Below, in pieces: positions 1-12,244 of a stretch of DNA of 64,000 nt (its first letter is position 1; each line of letters opens with the position of its first letter). Made by a program: the position numbers and the translations under genes. Source of the DNA: Scatophagus argus (Eukaryota > Chordata > Actinopteri > Scatophagidae). Location: contig NC_058514.1 of assembly GCF_020382885.2 (NCBI RefSeq), positions 15,424,249 through 15,488,248 of the forward strand. Reading direction: 5' to 3'. The notes beneath the pieces were generated by a model. That model worked only from the letters and a program-made list of their open reading frames with translations, ran no database searches and was not told the origin of the DNA.

Positions 1-1595
1 CACATCTATAAAGTGATGTACATGTGTGTAGTCATAAAGCACTGTGAAAGACGTAGTATAGATGTCATCATCACAGGTAGCATAATTAAATGTTACTCTA
101 ATTCTAATTCCTCCTCTTAAACAAGGTAAAACTCAGGTCATTCTTCTGAACTGTGCAGTATGAGTGCATTAAGGCGAGAATGGCTGGTAGATCTAATAGA
201 GAGAGCATTTGTGATGTGAATTTTTCTTGTATAGGATGAGGTCACCACTGATGATTTGCTGGTTTCCAGGAAGTTAGACATTTCCAGAAAATAAAGCCTG
301 TGTTTTAAAAGTCATTCAAACATTGGGCATAGTCGGTTTGTAATAACTCACTCATGACGTGCTGTGTTTGCAGTGTTACAAGCACAACAGAGCTGTGTTT
401 AATCTGCACATGGTGTGTTCAGAAACTCAGTTATGTAACACTGTAGCATAAGATAAATCAGTTGTTACTTTTATATTGAAATGTCAACATAAACGTTCTA
501 AACTTTTAGATCCTATTTCACATATTTGAACATAGTTTTCAGCGTTAATTTACACCATACAAATTTAAATTAGTGGAATTTGATTTTACAGATTTTAATG
601 CAATATTTATTCATATGTTCCACTACCAAACCTGCAATGCAGTGTGAATTTAAGTCAGTCTGATTCAAAATTGATTCAAATTCTCTTCCAGGAAAAGGAA
701 TTATCAGGTGATTCCAGTATGCTAACCTGCATAATACAATCATATATGAAACAAGCAAGCAATTCCTGTGAGACTGCAGTGAAATACAACAAGATGGGTT
801 CAAGTTTAGATAAAAGTCACAGTGTAGTTACTGCAAAAATGGTAGTGGTTGGTATGCTAGCAAGGTCATTGTTAGCAAGCTAATGTGCTAATAAGTGATA
901 AACGCAAATCTTAGTTGTAGCAGTAGTGCGATGTCGTTGCATGTCATGAACAGGGAATCTGTATCAAATCAAATGTAAATTTGGAAGAGGCTTTTATTTT
1001 GAAGGGTACACATTTACCTTTGCCTTGTTACATCTCCTATTTCCTATGTTCATGTTAAGATGGAGACAAGGTTCTCTAAATGGAAATAGTCTGTGGTATT
1101 ATAGAAAGTACTGTGATCGTCTCATTTTACTAAGTACACTCTGAACTTTGCTGAGCTTTACTTTTTCTTTTTGTTATGGACTTTCTTCTGGGGAGGTACC
1201 CATTTTCTCTGCTCTGTTTACTCTCGCGTTTTTTTAATGTAAACAAGTGTGAAGTCAGTACATTGATATTTGTGTGAGTCAGCACACAGCTGCACACTTA
1301 CTCATTTTCATGTACAAATTTGCTAAAAAAAACAAAAAATTGAGATTTTATCAAAACGTGTAGAAGGGCTGCAGTTTAAGTGTGTACTGTTGAGACCAGT
1401 TTTACTAGCTTGGGGCACAGTGACTCATATTACAGTAGCACAAACAAATTATATAGGAATCAACTAGACCTTTCATCCCCACAGGCCAAAAGAAAAAAGA
1501 ACTGCAAGTCTTCTGGCAGAAAACGCTTTAGTGACTCAAGGATCAGCCCCTGTGAGACACTTTGTTGTGACTGAACAGGAAAGTTGTCCACCTAC
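1..1595. other. podxl intron sequence, no exon seen
   Basis: This stretch lies on the 3' side of the podxl transmembrane exon (minus strand), so it should be the intron before the cytoplasmic-tail exon. I looked on the minus strand for the family's conserved tail (a segment around ENGYHDNP and a terminal DTHL PDZ ligand) and did not find it, so that exon must lie left of the window. Short open frames at 570-883 and 1380-1574 show no recognisable domain or splice context. Otherwise only AT-rich single-copy-looking sequence is seen. Confidence 0.5.
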
Positions 1596-1715
1596 CTGGT
1601 TCTCATTGTAGGGCTTGCGATGGTGAGAGGCACAAACAGCGAGGATGACGATCATGATGAGCAAAGCTCCACAGGAAGCCAGGATGGCTATCAGGGTTTT
1701 GTTATCTGTTGGTTT
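1596..1715 (-). CDS. podxl: podxl transmembrane exon
   Basis: A 40-codon exon between a tttaaag acceptor and a gtaggtgg donor. It encodes KPTDNK, a single hydrophobic span of about 20 residues containing ASCGALL, then a stop-transfer basic stretch (HHRK). This is the most diagnostic exon of the gene. Its polypyrimidine tract is weak; an alternative acceptor inside the exon (after ccaacag) would remove PT and change phase, so the upstream site is preferred. Confidence 0.75.
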
Positions 1716-4700
1716 CTTTAAATGGAAAACACAACATGAGAATGACTGCTTTTCACATTGCAGCGCCTCTTAATGTGGAATTTGAACCAGTAACCCTAAA
1801 AGTGTAAACTTGTACAGATAGATTAGCCCTCACCTTGGTGATTTCCTCATAGTACTGGGTGGCCAGGCTGGTTTTCACTGTAAGATACATTTCAGTTCAT
1901 TTGTTTACAGATGGTTTATAGAATATTTTTGTTTAACTTTAACAAATTGAGGGAGGGAGGTGCTTTACCTTTGCCATTGATCTCAACATAGTCAAATTGC
2001 ACTTTGCCATTGCGGTGCTGCCATGTCAGGGTGCAGTTTCCATCTTGCAAATTTGTCAGGAGTCGCCTGCACAGCTCTGCCAGATCTTTCTCCTCCTCTT
2101 TCTGAAAGAAAAGTGATACATCTCTAAACATCTGCATGCATAATAAATCAATCAATCCCACTTCACATATTTTATTCTTCTATAAATAACTCATGAGTTG
2201 ATAAGCCACCAATAAACCTACTACTGTACTGTCGGAGTTTGGACAGGAAGGTCAGAAGTAACTGTTGAGGTCATATCTTCCTGTCCTGTAATGTGTGAAT
2301 TATTTCTGGTGTATGAGAGGGAGAGTATATGAAGGAGGTGTGGGAACATAGGAAACTAGTGAAAGGCAGGAAGAGTTCCCACTAAGACACTTTTTCCACC
2401 CAGTGACTGGAACCCTTTTTTTTTGGTTTTGTTTTTTTTATTGCAATCTTCATTATTTCCTGTCTAGTTGCTGGAAACTCAGAGCACAGAGATATCCACC
2501 TAGAGCCACCTTCAGTAGTGGGAAGTACTCGCAATTTTGAAAACTTTAAACAAAAATTCTACATTCCTATCAAAATCTTGCACCGAGCTAGGATAGTGAA
2601 CCTTTGATAGACAGCCTGTAGATTTGTTTGTAGATTTGTCACCGTACATAAGGAAGCCTGCGTCCACTCATGGAGAGGCTAGCTAACTAAGCTAACTAAC
2701 ATTACAGCTCATCTGAGGAGGATGCCATTAAAGTTTACATCCTGGCCTGTCATGACCACCTCTTGCCCATGATGAGATGCATGTTTTCTTCTGTCCGGTG
2801 ATATGCTGCAGTTCGGTAGAAAGAAAATTCTTAGGTGAAAGTGCTCACAGCACGGTCTGTGGATTATCTTAGTAACCAGGACATGATTTCTGGAAAGATA
2901 CATTGCTGTTGAGTTTTTCAGATGTATTTTTAAAATAAAAAAAGCACCATCTGGTTCCATTATATTGAAGAGAAGGCAGACATATCTATAACCGATATCT
3001 AGAACACCTGGCAACTCACACTAAACAATCTAGATGGATAACTAGTACCACAGGGTAAGAGGAAATATATGTATTTTTTATTTTGTGGTTAACTGCTCTG
3101 ATAGCTCGGATAAACCCACTGTTCAGCACAATGACTGCACATAGTGGAGCATTTAGCAGTTAAAGAGACAGATATTTACCTCAGTGTAGGATTGAGTCAG
3201 AATTAATAATAAACATACAATATTTGTTAGTAGGATACATTGTTGGTGTGTCCATGAGCCTTTTATTTTGTGTTTGTGGGGGTCTACCTTTGATATTTCT
3301 TTTCAGTTACTTTGTGCCATAGTAAAACCTTACTGACGCTGTGTTTATACACTTGGTGCATCATTTGGTGTTTGAGCATTCAGTGTCTTGCCCTAATTGC
3401 TAACATGCTGATGTTAGCATGACAGTTCTATAAAATACCATAGGCCACACTACTGATCGTCGTACAACATGTTAGCATGGTTATCAGTCTATACGGCAAG
3501 TGTATCAGTGCATAATTTCATTTTTTCTTTGTCATACTTAATCGAACATTTCTGTTTTTAAGCAGAATTCACTAAAAGTCGTAGGGTGTTAAGATGGCAC
3601 AATATTGAAAGAACAATGTCTTATTGTTCTTACGCTTCCTGCAGGACTGAAGGAACTTTTGAGAGTAAATGTCAGTGAAGTAAAGAGTAGACAGGGTGTG
3701 GCCTTGCCTCCCATGGACAGGACAATAGCAGAGGCTTGACGAGAGTCGGAGCAGGAACTGTGTTTATTATCACCCTCATTGTTTATGTGAAAAGAATAAG
3801 TCTGAAGCTTATAACAAGATACAAAACTCAAAAATAAAGCAAAATCTTACCTCATGTCTACTGTTTAGAGAATACTGCAGGGAAAAAGAAAGAAAACAAG
3901 CATGTCAGTCAAAGGCATCAGTGAGTCATTTGTGTAATGTTTTAATGGGTTAGACTGGTAAAATAACTTTTCCCCTTACCAAAAATGTCTTTGGCTGAGC
4001 TGTGGTAGTGGTGGTGGTTGTGGCGGTGGCGGTGGCGGTGGCGGTGGCGGTGGCGGTGGCTGTGGTGGTGGTTGTGGCGGTGGCTGTGGCGGTGGTTGTG
4101 GTTGTGGCGGTGGCTGTGGCGGTGGTTGTGGCGGTGGCGGTGGCGGTGGCTGTGGCGGTGGTGGTGGTGGTGGGCAAGGGGCTGCATGTTTGAGTTAGGG
4201 TGTTTTGTGGGGACATGGTTCCAGATTGGGTACCTAGGCTGTTTGTGGCAGGAGGTTCTGTCTTGGCCAGAGTAGAGGGGTTGCTGGTGGTCCTTGTGGT
4301 CCCTGCTGGCCCCTGGGCCGCCGATGCTGTCTGCCCGTGGCTTGTACTTGTCGCAGATATATTCTCGGTACCTTCAACCAGAAATAATATGCTGACATTA
4401 AATGTATTCTACCCCACACAGTGATGTACACATTTGTCACATGTGTCTGGTGGAAAAGCCAAACAGAAATTGTCTCAAATTATTTTCATAATCCAGGTGA
4501 CAACACCTGATTATGCAAAGTTACATAAAGTGGGTGTTTTTTGTCTGATTATGCATACTGAATGATTTGTGGATTCTAGAAACGATCCAGCAAAGCTTGT
4601 AATCCCAAACTTTCAACAAATGCTCCTTTAATTAGCCTCAAATGTACTAATATACAGTATTACTATTGTAACCAATTTTTTTTATTATTTCTTCTGTTAG

Positions 4701-5986
4701 GTGACTGATAAGATGCAATTAAGTCAGAAATGAAAGCAAAATCCCACACAAAGGAGTGGACAAATGGAACTAATCTAGTTGCTTTCATCCAGTTAACAAA
4801 AGCTCAGTAAATCATTTAATGAGTATGAAAAAGATCTGAATTGTATGATATGATCTCAACCAAACGGCCATCATCAGAACACCAAATGAGGGACAATCTT
4901 TCAGGAGAACACTGTTCATCCTTCTCATTCATACAATTTCGGCAAGGAGCACTGAAAGTGTTGGTGATTCCTCTCATTTCTCACCCACATGCCCATACTC
5001 GCTTGGTTTAATATGATAGTAGCTGTGTTATCAGTTTCTTTCAGTTTGATGTAAATAACTGACAGTCCTCTAAAGATTAACAAGTAGGTGACAAGCCAGA
5101 CGTGGCCTGTAAATGTTTTAAACTCTGACCTTTGATTTTGGCCAGTGAGCGCAGTCTCTCAAATGCCATACTTCATTCCTCCAAGGTAGGAAGTGTTAGA
5201 TGTATTTTTGTATTAAATCACTTTGCTCTTCAAAACTTTGACCCTGATTAATATTGTTTAATATGTCTCATTCATGTGAATTAGTCTGATCTGTGTAAAT
5301 TGTTTCTTTTTTTTTTGTAATGAACTCTCAGTTTTATCTTCCCATCAGGTGTGTAGGCGTTTCACAATAGAGCTTACTGCCCATGCTGTTCTGCTGGGTC
5401 ATCCCTGCCTTGGTGTGAGCCGTACTGGAGGACCTGGTTGTCCCCACATTGCCAGTATGTCCTGGCAGGCTGACAGACGTGTTCTGATTGGGCGCAGAGA
5501 TTTCAGGCAACTGTTTTGTGTCAGCCCTGGAGGAAGTCAAAAAACTGCTGGTGGTGTCAGCTGCTGTAGCTGGAACTGTGGTCTTGTCTTGTCTGGGGGT
5601 AGCGTGAGTGGCATCCTTCACTACAGCAGAGTTGGTCGTAGTGGAAGCGGGCATTGTAGTGGGAGGAGCTTTCGAGGTGCCTGTAACAGATGATTGTTGG
5701 ATAGTGGTGACTGTAGTAATTGCACTATCTGTGCTTGTAGACGTGGTGGTCGCAGCAGTTGACTCTGTGGGTTTTGATGCCTCTCCGGATTTGCCTGTCT
5801 TGCTAGCATCAATAGTCGTCGGTACTACAGTTGTGGTGTTTAGCTCACTGCCAGCAGCTGTTAATGAGCTGTCATTTGCCATAAGTGTTGGTGCACTTGA
5901 AGAATTATTTCCCTTCGACACAGTAGTATTTAGATCTCCTTGACTGTTACCACCTTCCTCTGAACGGGCAGTGTGAAATAAGAAGC
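1596..5986 (-). CDS. podxl: podocalyxin-like sialomucin (CD34 family), partial: six internal exons
   Basis: Podocalyxin is a type I membrane sialomucin that keeps apical membranes apart by charge (podocytes, vascular lumen). Coding exons in transcript order are 5986-5378, 4371-3980, 3874-3851, 2101-1969, 1877-1834 and 1715-1596. All have AG acceptors and GT donors and the phases join cleanly, giving about 440 codons. The first two exons encode a Ser/Thr/Ala/Pro-rich mucin stalk with several N-glycosylation sequons. The next three give a small membrane-proximal domain with two cysteines (ELCRRLL...GNCTL). The last encodes KPTDNKTL, a hydrophobic membrane segment (LIAILASCGALLIMIVILAV) and a basic start of the cytoplasmic tail (HHRKPYNENQ). 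The signal-peptide exon was not found upstream and the tail exon is outside the window. CD34 or endoglycan (podxl2) are alternatives, but the NKTLIAILASCG membrane segment fits fish podxl best from memory. Confidence 0.8.
2102..3850. other. podxl intron with gctaac-type repeat scraps
   Basis: The intron between the 24-bp exon and the two-cysteine exon. It contains ctagctaactaagctaactaac (about 2676-2700, given here as a description of GCTAAC units) and a palindromic patch near 3398-3478 with repeated gctaacatg/gttagcatg words, typical of dispersed teleost repeats. Minus-strand open frames at 2709-3014 and 3589-3831 have no recognisable domain. Confidence 0.45.
3980..4371 (-). CDS. podxl: podxl mucin exon B with Thr/Ala repeat
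   Basis: The 392-bp exon begins at an acceptor after ttctggttgaag and ends at ttg|gtaagg. Read in the phase set by exon A it gives a mucin-like lead (TENISATSTSHGQTASAAQ, then Pro/Thr/Ser-rich sequence), then nearly 60 residues of almost pure Thr/Ala, then AQPKTFL. The Thr/Ala tract is made of ACC, ACA and GCC codons from a GGTGGC-type hexamer on the plus strand. The other minus frame reads poly-His/Arg and the plus frames read poly-Val/Ala or Trp/Arg; these are shadows of the repeat. Length is likely polymorphic between alleles. Confidence 0.75.
4002..4176 (-). repeat. coding hexanucleotide minisatellite (GGTGGC/GCCACC)n
   Basis: About 175 bases of imperfect GGTGGC/GGTTGT/GGCGGT units, interrupted by tgtggtggt and ttgtgg variants, in the podxl mucin exon. 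On the coding (minus) strand it encodes Thr-Ala alternations. The plus strand is strongly G-rich with regularly spaced GG pairs. Confidence 0.9.
4372..5377. other. podxl intron between mucin exons
   Basis: About 1 kb of AT-rich sequence separates the two mucin exons. I saw no further Thr-rich open frame and no clear mobile element. Confidence 0.45.
5378..5986 (-). CDS. podxl: podxl mucin exon A
   Basis: This 609-bp exon starts after a strong acceptor (tttctttcttccacag on the minus strand) and ends at a gtaagc donor. It encodes about 200 residues dominated by Thr, Ser, Ala and Val, with sequons such as NTT, NSS, NDS and NTS, as expected of an O-glycosylated stalk. It enters in phase 1 (one base from the previous exon) and leaves in phase 1, matching the next exon. 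An open frame runs past the donor for a further dozen codons (KLYCETPTHLMGR, then stop); that is intron read-through, because the phase-matched splice to 4371 continues the mucin. Confidence 0.75.
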
Positions 5987-6736
5987 CTGTGGAAGAAAGA
6001 AACATGATTATTACTTCAATCTGCTAAATGGGCCGTATGGAAACAAACCAACCAGTAGCAAAGATTTAACTTCATTAATTCATTCTTCCTAGCCTATATG
6101 GGAGCAGTAAAAAAATAGCTGAAAACACAACATTGTTGTTTTAACCTTATTAAGCTGTTATGAACATGTTAGCAAACAGTTGTTGATTTACACATCCAGC
6201 AAATGTCACCTGATGAATGTCTGTCAGCTCCCAACATTGTATGTTTTATACTGACAGCAGCTGGCTGCTGGAAACAAGGTTGATGAGAGCAGTGAGAGTG
6301 AACATGAACATGAGCTGAAAGATGTTAAAACACTTTATAGAGCTGAGAGAAACTGCAAAGTTGGGCGCTAATTCTGTGTGGGTTTGTCATGACCGACAGA
6401 CGTTTTTAATATTCTGACGAGCCCATGTGGACATCGACTTCTGGATTTCCTGTGGGTCGGACAGCTGTAAGCTTCAGCTACAGTGCTCCATCTTCTTCTG
6501 TTTCACTATTTATAGTGACCAGGACAGGATGCTGCACACAATAAACTTGGAAGCACCGCACCCATGACCACGCCTGTTTGGAGTGCCCTGTGAACAATCC
6601 TCACCTCGTGGCTGGAAAACAATGGCCTTACCCCCACTCCCTGCACTTTCTGACCTCCACCGACATCCACATACAACCACTGATTTTCAGGTTACACTTG
6701 AGCACAGCAATTTTACATGACATGTACATTATGTAA
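5987..6736. other. no gene seen upstream of podxl mucin exon A
   Basis: The podxl signal-peptide exon would be expected on the minus strand somewhere to the right of 5986. I found no hydrophobic N-terminal frame with a matching phase-1 donor in this stretch. Confidence 0.4.
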
Positions 6737-7183
6737 TACACTATATAGACAAAAGTATTGGGATCCCTAACCATTACACCAACAGGGACTTTAATGACAG
6801 CACATTTTAAGTTTATTGACAGTTTAGCAGCTATAACAGCTTCCACTCCTCTGGGAAGGCTTTCCACAAGATTTTGCAGTGTGCCCATTCATGCAGTAGA
6901 GTGTTTGTGAGGTCAGGCAGGGATGTTGGATGAATAGGCTTGCCTCACAGTTCATCCTAAAGGTGTTCAGGGCTCTGTGTGGGCCAGTCATGTTCTTCCA
7001 CACCAGACTCATCCAACCATGTCTTTGTGGACTTTGCTTTGTGCACTGGGGCAGAGTCATTCTGGAATAGAAAAGGGCCTGCCACAACGTTGGAAGCATA
7101 GCATTGTTCCCTCCACTGGACGTAAGGGGTCTAACCAACTCCTGCCATATACAGCAACTGAATTCAGTAGTCTATATAGTGTA
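6737..7183 (-). mobile_element. Tc1/mariner-type non-autonomous element (internal deletion derivative)
   Basis: Perfect terminal inverted repeats (tacactatatagac at the left, its reverse complement gtctatatagtgta at the right) start and end with TA, the expected Tc1/mariner target duplication. On the minus strand the interior encodes the eroded C-terminal part of a Tc1 transposase, including LQNLVESLPRGVEAVIAAK, a conserved tail of fish Tc1-like enzymes, plus a frameshifted trace of the DWPxQSP region. At about 447 bp it is far shorter than a full 1.6-kb element and carries stops, so it is a dead deletion derivative or MITE. Confidence 0.85.
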
Positions 7184-8482
7184 TTTCCTCTGATGACCAT
7201 ATTGATGTTTTAACTTGCTGAAGATTATTTATTGTAAATCACATATACATGACTTTATTACAGTTATTTTTATTCATAAATATACTGTTTATCTTTACAA
7301 TGAAAAGCCTCAGTAATTTCCTTAAACATCTGGTCTCTGTAGTTTTCAGCAAATGTTTCTCAAACTGGAGTAAATAGGTATTTTCTAGGGACTATTTTCA
7401 GTGGCGGATTAATCCATATTTGGTGCTTTAGTGGGTATTTCTGGCAGCAGGACAATGTATGTTGGATTAAGCAACAATAACAAGATTTTTTCAGCCAATG
7501 TCCATGGACTCTGACATCACTCTTACAAGAATCACTGACAGGTTGCAAAGTTCTGTCTGGTCGAATCAGATGTTGAGCACCTGTGGTTTTGTTGCTCAGG
7601 TTTTGGAAAACATAAACAAAAGTTCCCGGCACACTGACTTAAGTCAAGTCATTCACAATATTCTCATGAGTAACTCAAGCTGCACCTCCCAGAGCATGTG
7701 AATGCAGCATTAGGACAGAGGCATGAGTTAGCAGATAAGAGCCTGTTCTGGTCAAGTGGAGGCTGGCAGAGCCTAGTCTGTCCTGTCTCTGTAAGGCACC
7801 GACACATCACTTATCAGCCTTTAGCCTTTTGTCATAAACACTGGTATTAAGAGAGTATACTGTCAAGGTTCTCTGCTCATTGAAGTCCTGTGATTGACCT
7901 GAGTGTTCTGTCTGCAGTACATGTGCTGCTTGTTGCTCTGAAGCTGTTTGACAGCATTTAACATGAGGGCTTTTTTCCTGAGTTTGCCACATTGACTTGG
8001 CAACCTTTACTGAGACCCTGAAACCGCTGTGTTCAAGCTGTCGCAGCTGCATATAATTCTGGGATATTTTCTGCTACTGTCAGTATCAGAGATGAACCCA
8101 TAAATTTCTTCACTTCTATGGATCTGGCAACATTTCCAACATGGCATCATATATGTGAAATTTATCTGACAGTTGAAAGTCAGTGGTATTTTTCCAAAGA
8201 TGATGCATGGCTGCCGACTGACACCAAGCTGTGGCAGTTACCAGTAACTGCCAGCTTTTGTCTGTCTTTTTAATCTTTCTCCTCCCAGCCTGCTGTTTTT
8301 CTGGCTCTCCCTCCCTCAGGTGTGACATCTTGTTCGGTGTGACCTCTGCTGACCTGAGCTGTCACTGATGGATCTGTTTCTTAACCAGCAACAGGATCTA
8401 CTGATCCCACTACTATCAGCACCAAGGCTGTTTTCACTTCAACCGCACATTCCTCACCACACAACCTTCAGAAAAATATACA

Positions 8483-8535
<53 letters not shown>

Positions 8536-10399
8536 TCACATATCACCACCTGTTTACTTTACAAGCTACTTATGTTGTACAATAATTCAGCACTAATATG
8601 ACTCTTCTTAGAATTAGCATAGCAAAATATTAGAAGTGGGTCTTGTCACTCACATAAAGCTGCAGAATAAAATACTTAAATTAAACAAAGTGTAATGTGA
8701 AAGGTGATGCCTGTCCCCAACTCTGCAGTACCACTCATCTCTGTTGAGTGTTTTAATGTCTGTCAGGTTATCCAAGACCAAAACAGCTGAAAGGAGAGTG
8801 AACTGTTGTTGGATCTGCTCAAGATCAACAAGGTCAACAACTTACAAAACTGAGGATTCTTTGTAGGGAGTCTGGGGACCACATGGGCGACAAATAGCCA
8901 AACTGGTTACTGTTTACTGTATTTGTAAAAACTGACATCTTTACTGTCCGCTAAAAGAATGTGGTCATGTGGTCCTGACTGCCTGTGAATGTGATCTCAA
9001 ATGAATCCTCAATGCATCTTGGGTACATGCAAACCTTTACTGAGAGCTGTCCACCTTTGATCGGATCACTCAGGACCAGTGTTAATACCAGGTCTGTACA
9101 GGGCCTGAGTGTGTGGAGCTCATTCCTGCCAACTGACTGTCCTTTACAGCAGAGTGTGATATGCTGTTTGTCTCGGGGTGTGACTTGCTCCTGTGTGAGG
9201 GTCAGCAGACAGCAGAGGGTGTGGGAACCGACCTGCTGTCCTTTCCCTGGCTCTTCTTTCTACTTCTTGGCTCACTTCAGTGACAGGAAACAGTTCTGTT
9301 GATTTGGGCCTAGTTCTAATTTTGTAACTAAATTGGTATTCTGCCAGTTGTTTTTGTTGTTTTCACTTGGGTTTCAGTGTACATTATTCTTCATATTTTG
9401 TGATGGGAGGAAGCTGGTGCACCTGAACATCAAACACTGTGGGTGGGCCTGTAGTATGCTGTTGAATTCTATAGGTAGTGCTTTTTTCTGTTTCTGCAGG
9501 CCAACTGTGGGTAAAGCATCCACCTGACATGAGGTTATTATCACTTCTTCAACTCAAGATAAGCAGGGCGATCCAGTTCACACACTGGAACATGGAACTA
9601 AGGTTTAAAAATTAAACAAAAAAGCTTGACTTCTCTTGTTTATGTTGGCACTGTTTCACACTGGTGCCTTTTAGCTCTGACTTTAGTCAAGGACTAATTC
9701 TGCTCCACAGCAGGTCAGGAAAACCCTTGGCTAAAGTGGAAGTTAACCCCACTCTGCCATTGTTAAAAGCTTTTATAGCCTGGAGTTGAGGTTCTGTGTT
9801 TTCAGCGCTGGGCTAAGCGCACTGTATAAAGCTCTTATGGGTGCAATCTGGGCCGCTTAAAGCAGTACTAATCAGTAATTTTATACAAACCACTCATTTT
9901 TTAACATGATAGTTACATTCATGTTTACATAAACAGTAACAGTAAACAGTAAAAGTGGTAAGCTAAGAAAGAGCTGAGAAAGAGGAACAGTATAACATGT
10001 CCTCCTCCTCAAGCTACTCCTGTTGTGAACCTACAGACTGCGACTGTGCCTGTACCCACTGACACTAAGTGGAGGTCCAGCAGAGGTCTGAAGGTGCTCT
10101 CTGTCTCTCTGCCCTCCCTTTAGGAGGTCCTACTGTTGGCTTCCAGCGGGCGTCAACCCCATCCTGTTTAGTGTGAGAACCACCATCCGTGCACATTAAA
10201 GGAGAATGACAGTGCAGCCAGAGGGTGGAGACTCTCTGAATTGTCCTCTCTTCCTGGCTGCCATGTTGTAAATAAAACCCCCCATGAACAAGGCCCCACA
10301 CATACTGAAACATGGAGAGGACAGAAGAAATTGAAAGATGGACATTTTTATGGCCCTCTGTCTGAGTAAATACCATTGATATGGTTAGTGTCCGATTCA
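7184..10399. other. non-coding stretch, microsatellite only
   Basis: No open frame here has a recognisable domain or splice context. The only clear structure is the CT/CA repeat at 8484-8540. Confidence 0.45.
8484..8540. repeat. (CT)n-(CA)n compound microsatellite
   Basis: About 17 CT units followed directly by about 9 CA units. A polypyrimidine run joined to an alternating run is a common teleost compound microsatellite. Confidence 0.95.
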
Positions 10400-10705
10400 G
10401 CCATATGAGCGTGAGCGAGATCCAACGTTGATGTTGGGTGATAAGGTCGCTCAAAGGGTCTTGGGTGGGCTCAAGATCAGGGCTCTGCGCAAGCCAGTCA
10501 AGTTCCTCTGCATTAAACTGGGAAAACCTTCATGGACCTGTTCCTCTTCACAGGGGGAAAATCCCAAAAATAGTGTAAAATATCATTATACGTCACATCA
10601 CATTGTGTTTTATTTATGTTTTACACAGCATCTCAACTTTTTTTTAAATCAGGGCTGTGTACGTCATATCATAAAAACTACAGCGGGTGGACAAAATAAC
10701 AGGAA
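10400..10705. mobile_element. decayed Tc1-like transposon fragment(s)
   Basis: Words typical of the reverse strand of fish Tc1-like transposases are present: gatcagggctctgcgcaagc, cagtcaagttcctctgc, and aaactgggaaaaccttcatg. Near 10626-10660 there is a terminus-like cagcatctcaactttttttt, and at 10685-10710 gtggacaaaataacaggaac, which resembles a second Tc1-like end. No intact transposase frame and no clean inverted-repeat pair was found. Confidence 0.6.
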
Positions 10706-11445
10706 CGCCTGACAGCATAATGCAATCCAGTCCAAAAGATTTATTTTGATTGATATTTTTTTCATTTATTTTTATTGTGACTGTCAGATGCAAACATAAG
10801 CAGCAAAATGGCACTCGTTGAGGGATTATTGTATTAAGATTCGTGGTATAATTTGTACCTTTTTTGCACTGAAACATGCATACCTTTGTGCATGCCAGAC
10901 ATCTAGCCAGTTATCCATCAGGCTTGCCAGGCCCCGACTGTAACCCCGGATTAATGCGCGTCTGAGCGTGAATGCGCACTGTGCGCGCCAAATGGAGGAG
11001 AGTAAATAAATAAATGTAGCTGTCGCTCCAGAGCACCGGCAGGACAAAGCTGCCCCATTAGCTTGGTGACAGCTTACACAAAGGCCGTTCTGGTCCCACG
11101 TGCAGCCATGCAAGCATGGGCTACTCCCTCACTGCAGACCCCTGCTGCAGCCACGACCTTTTAGGGCTCAGTCGCCCCCGTTCTGGTCCCATTGAGAGAG
11201 CTAATTCAGTTCTCTGAGACTGAGGGGGTTGCTGGAGGTGGGACTGAAGAAGGGAGGGGTCTTTGCTTTTTACTTTGTGTGCTCTCAGTGAAGGGAGATG
11301 AGGAGCGGTGAATGTGAAAACACTTGGTGGGAATAAAAGAGAGACAAGTGAAAGGGTGGAGAGATGAGGGGGGGCAGAGAAAAAGTTTGAGTAGTCAAGA
11401 GTTTGAGATGCCGTAAATCTAACGGCCACATGGAAGTGACTGACC

Positions 11446-11491
11446 ACACACACGCATGCACGCACGCACGCGTGCACGCACACACACACAA
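11446..11491. repeat. alternating purine-pyrimidine (CA/CG) tract
   Basis: ACACACGCATGCACGCACGC-like sequence continues through CGCGTGCACGC into (CA)n: about 45 bp of nearly unbroken purine-pyrimidine alternation with several CG steps. It is followed by a GA-rich tract to about 11525. Confidence 0.85.
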
Positions 11492-12244
11492 AGTGAGAGA
11501 GAGACAGAAAGACAGAGAGACAGAGTAACACCCTTTCCCAAATTTCTCACAAACAACACACTCCTGTCCTTGGAAACCAGACTGGTATGTGCATTTATAC
11601 GAGCTGTGGTGTGCACTAATGGTAAAAGTTCAATGTTAAAGCTCCATTAGCCCCCGCACAGCCCCACTCATACACACCCATTCACTGGTAGGTAAGGAAG
11701 AGAAACAGCAAGAAGAATGTGCGTTTCAAGCTGCCTGTTCCTGGCTAACAATCAGTCATAAAGGGCCAAGATCACGCAAACTGGTGTACAGAGTTTTAAA
11801 CATTTGCTTACTTCTCTATTTATTTCTACTGGAAAGTGTCAGTGTGAAAAGCAGTGTGGCTCTTTCTATAACATCTCAATATAATGAGCTGGGCCTCCAG
11901 TCACTTCCATACCAATATATTTGGACTGACATGCTTTATAGCTGATAATGAGTTAATAATAAGATAATGAGTCAGACTTGTAACTGAATAGTCTTATAAC
12001 TGAAGTAGTCTTACTGTATAAAACAATGCAGTTATTTGGTGATGAGGAGAGTTGAGGTAATATTTACAGTAAATACACTCATAGTCGACAGAAAACTGAT
12101 AGCGTGTTTTCTGAACAAGTAAAAGCCCTAAATTCATATCACGCAAGTTTTTTAAGAAACACCTGAATATAATATACTGTACTTTAAAAATATAGGAAAA
12201 CTATTGACTATCGCCACGGCTAGATTCTGCTGAACCAATCATTG

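Noticed and set aside
3942..4275. Poly-His/Arg (minus) and poly-Val, Trp/Arg (plus) open frames across the GGTGGC repeat
   Set aside because: Frames generated by the hexamer repeat. Only the Thr/Ala frame joins neighbouring exons in phase.
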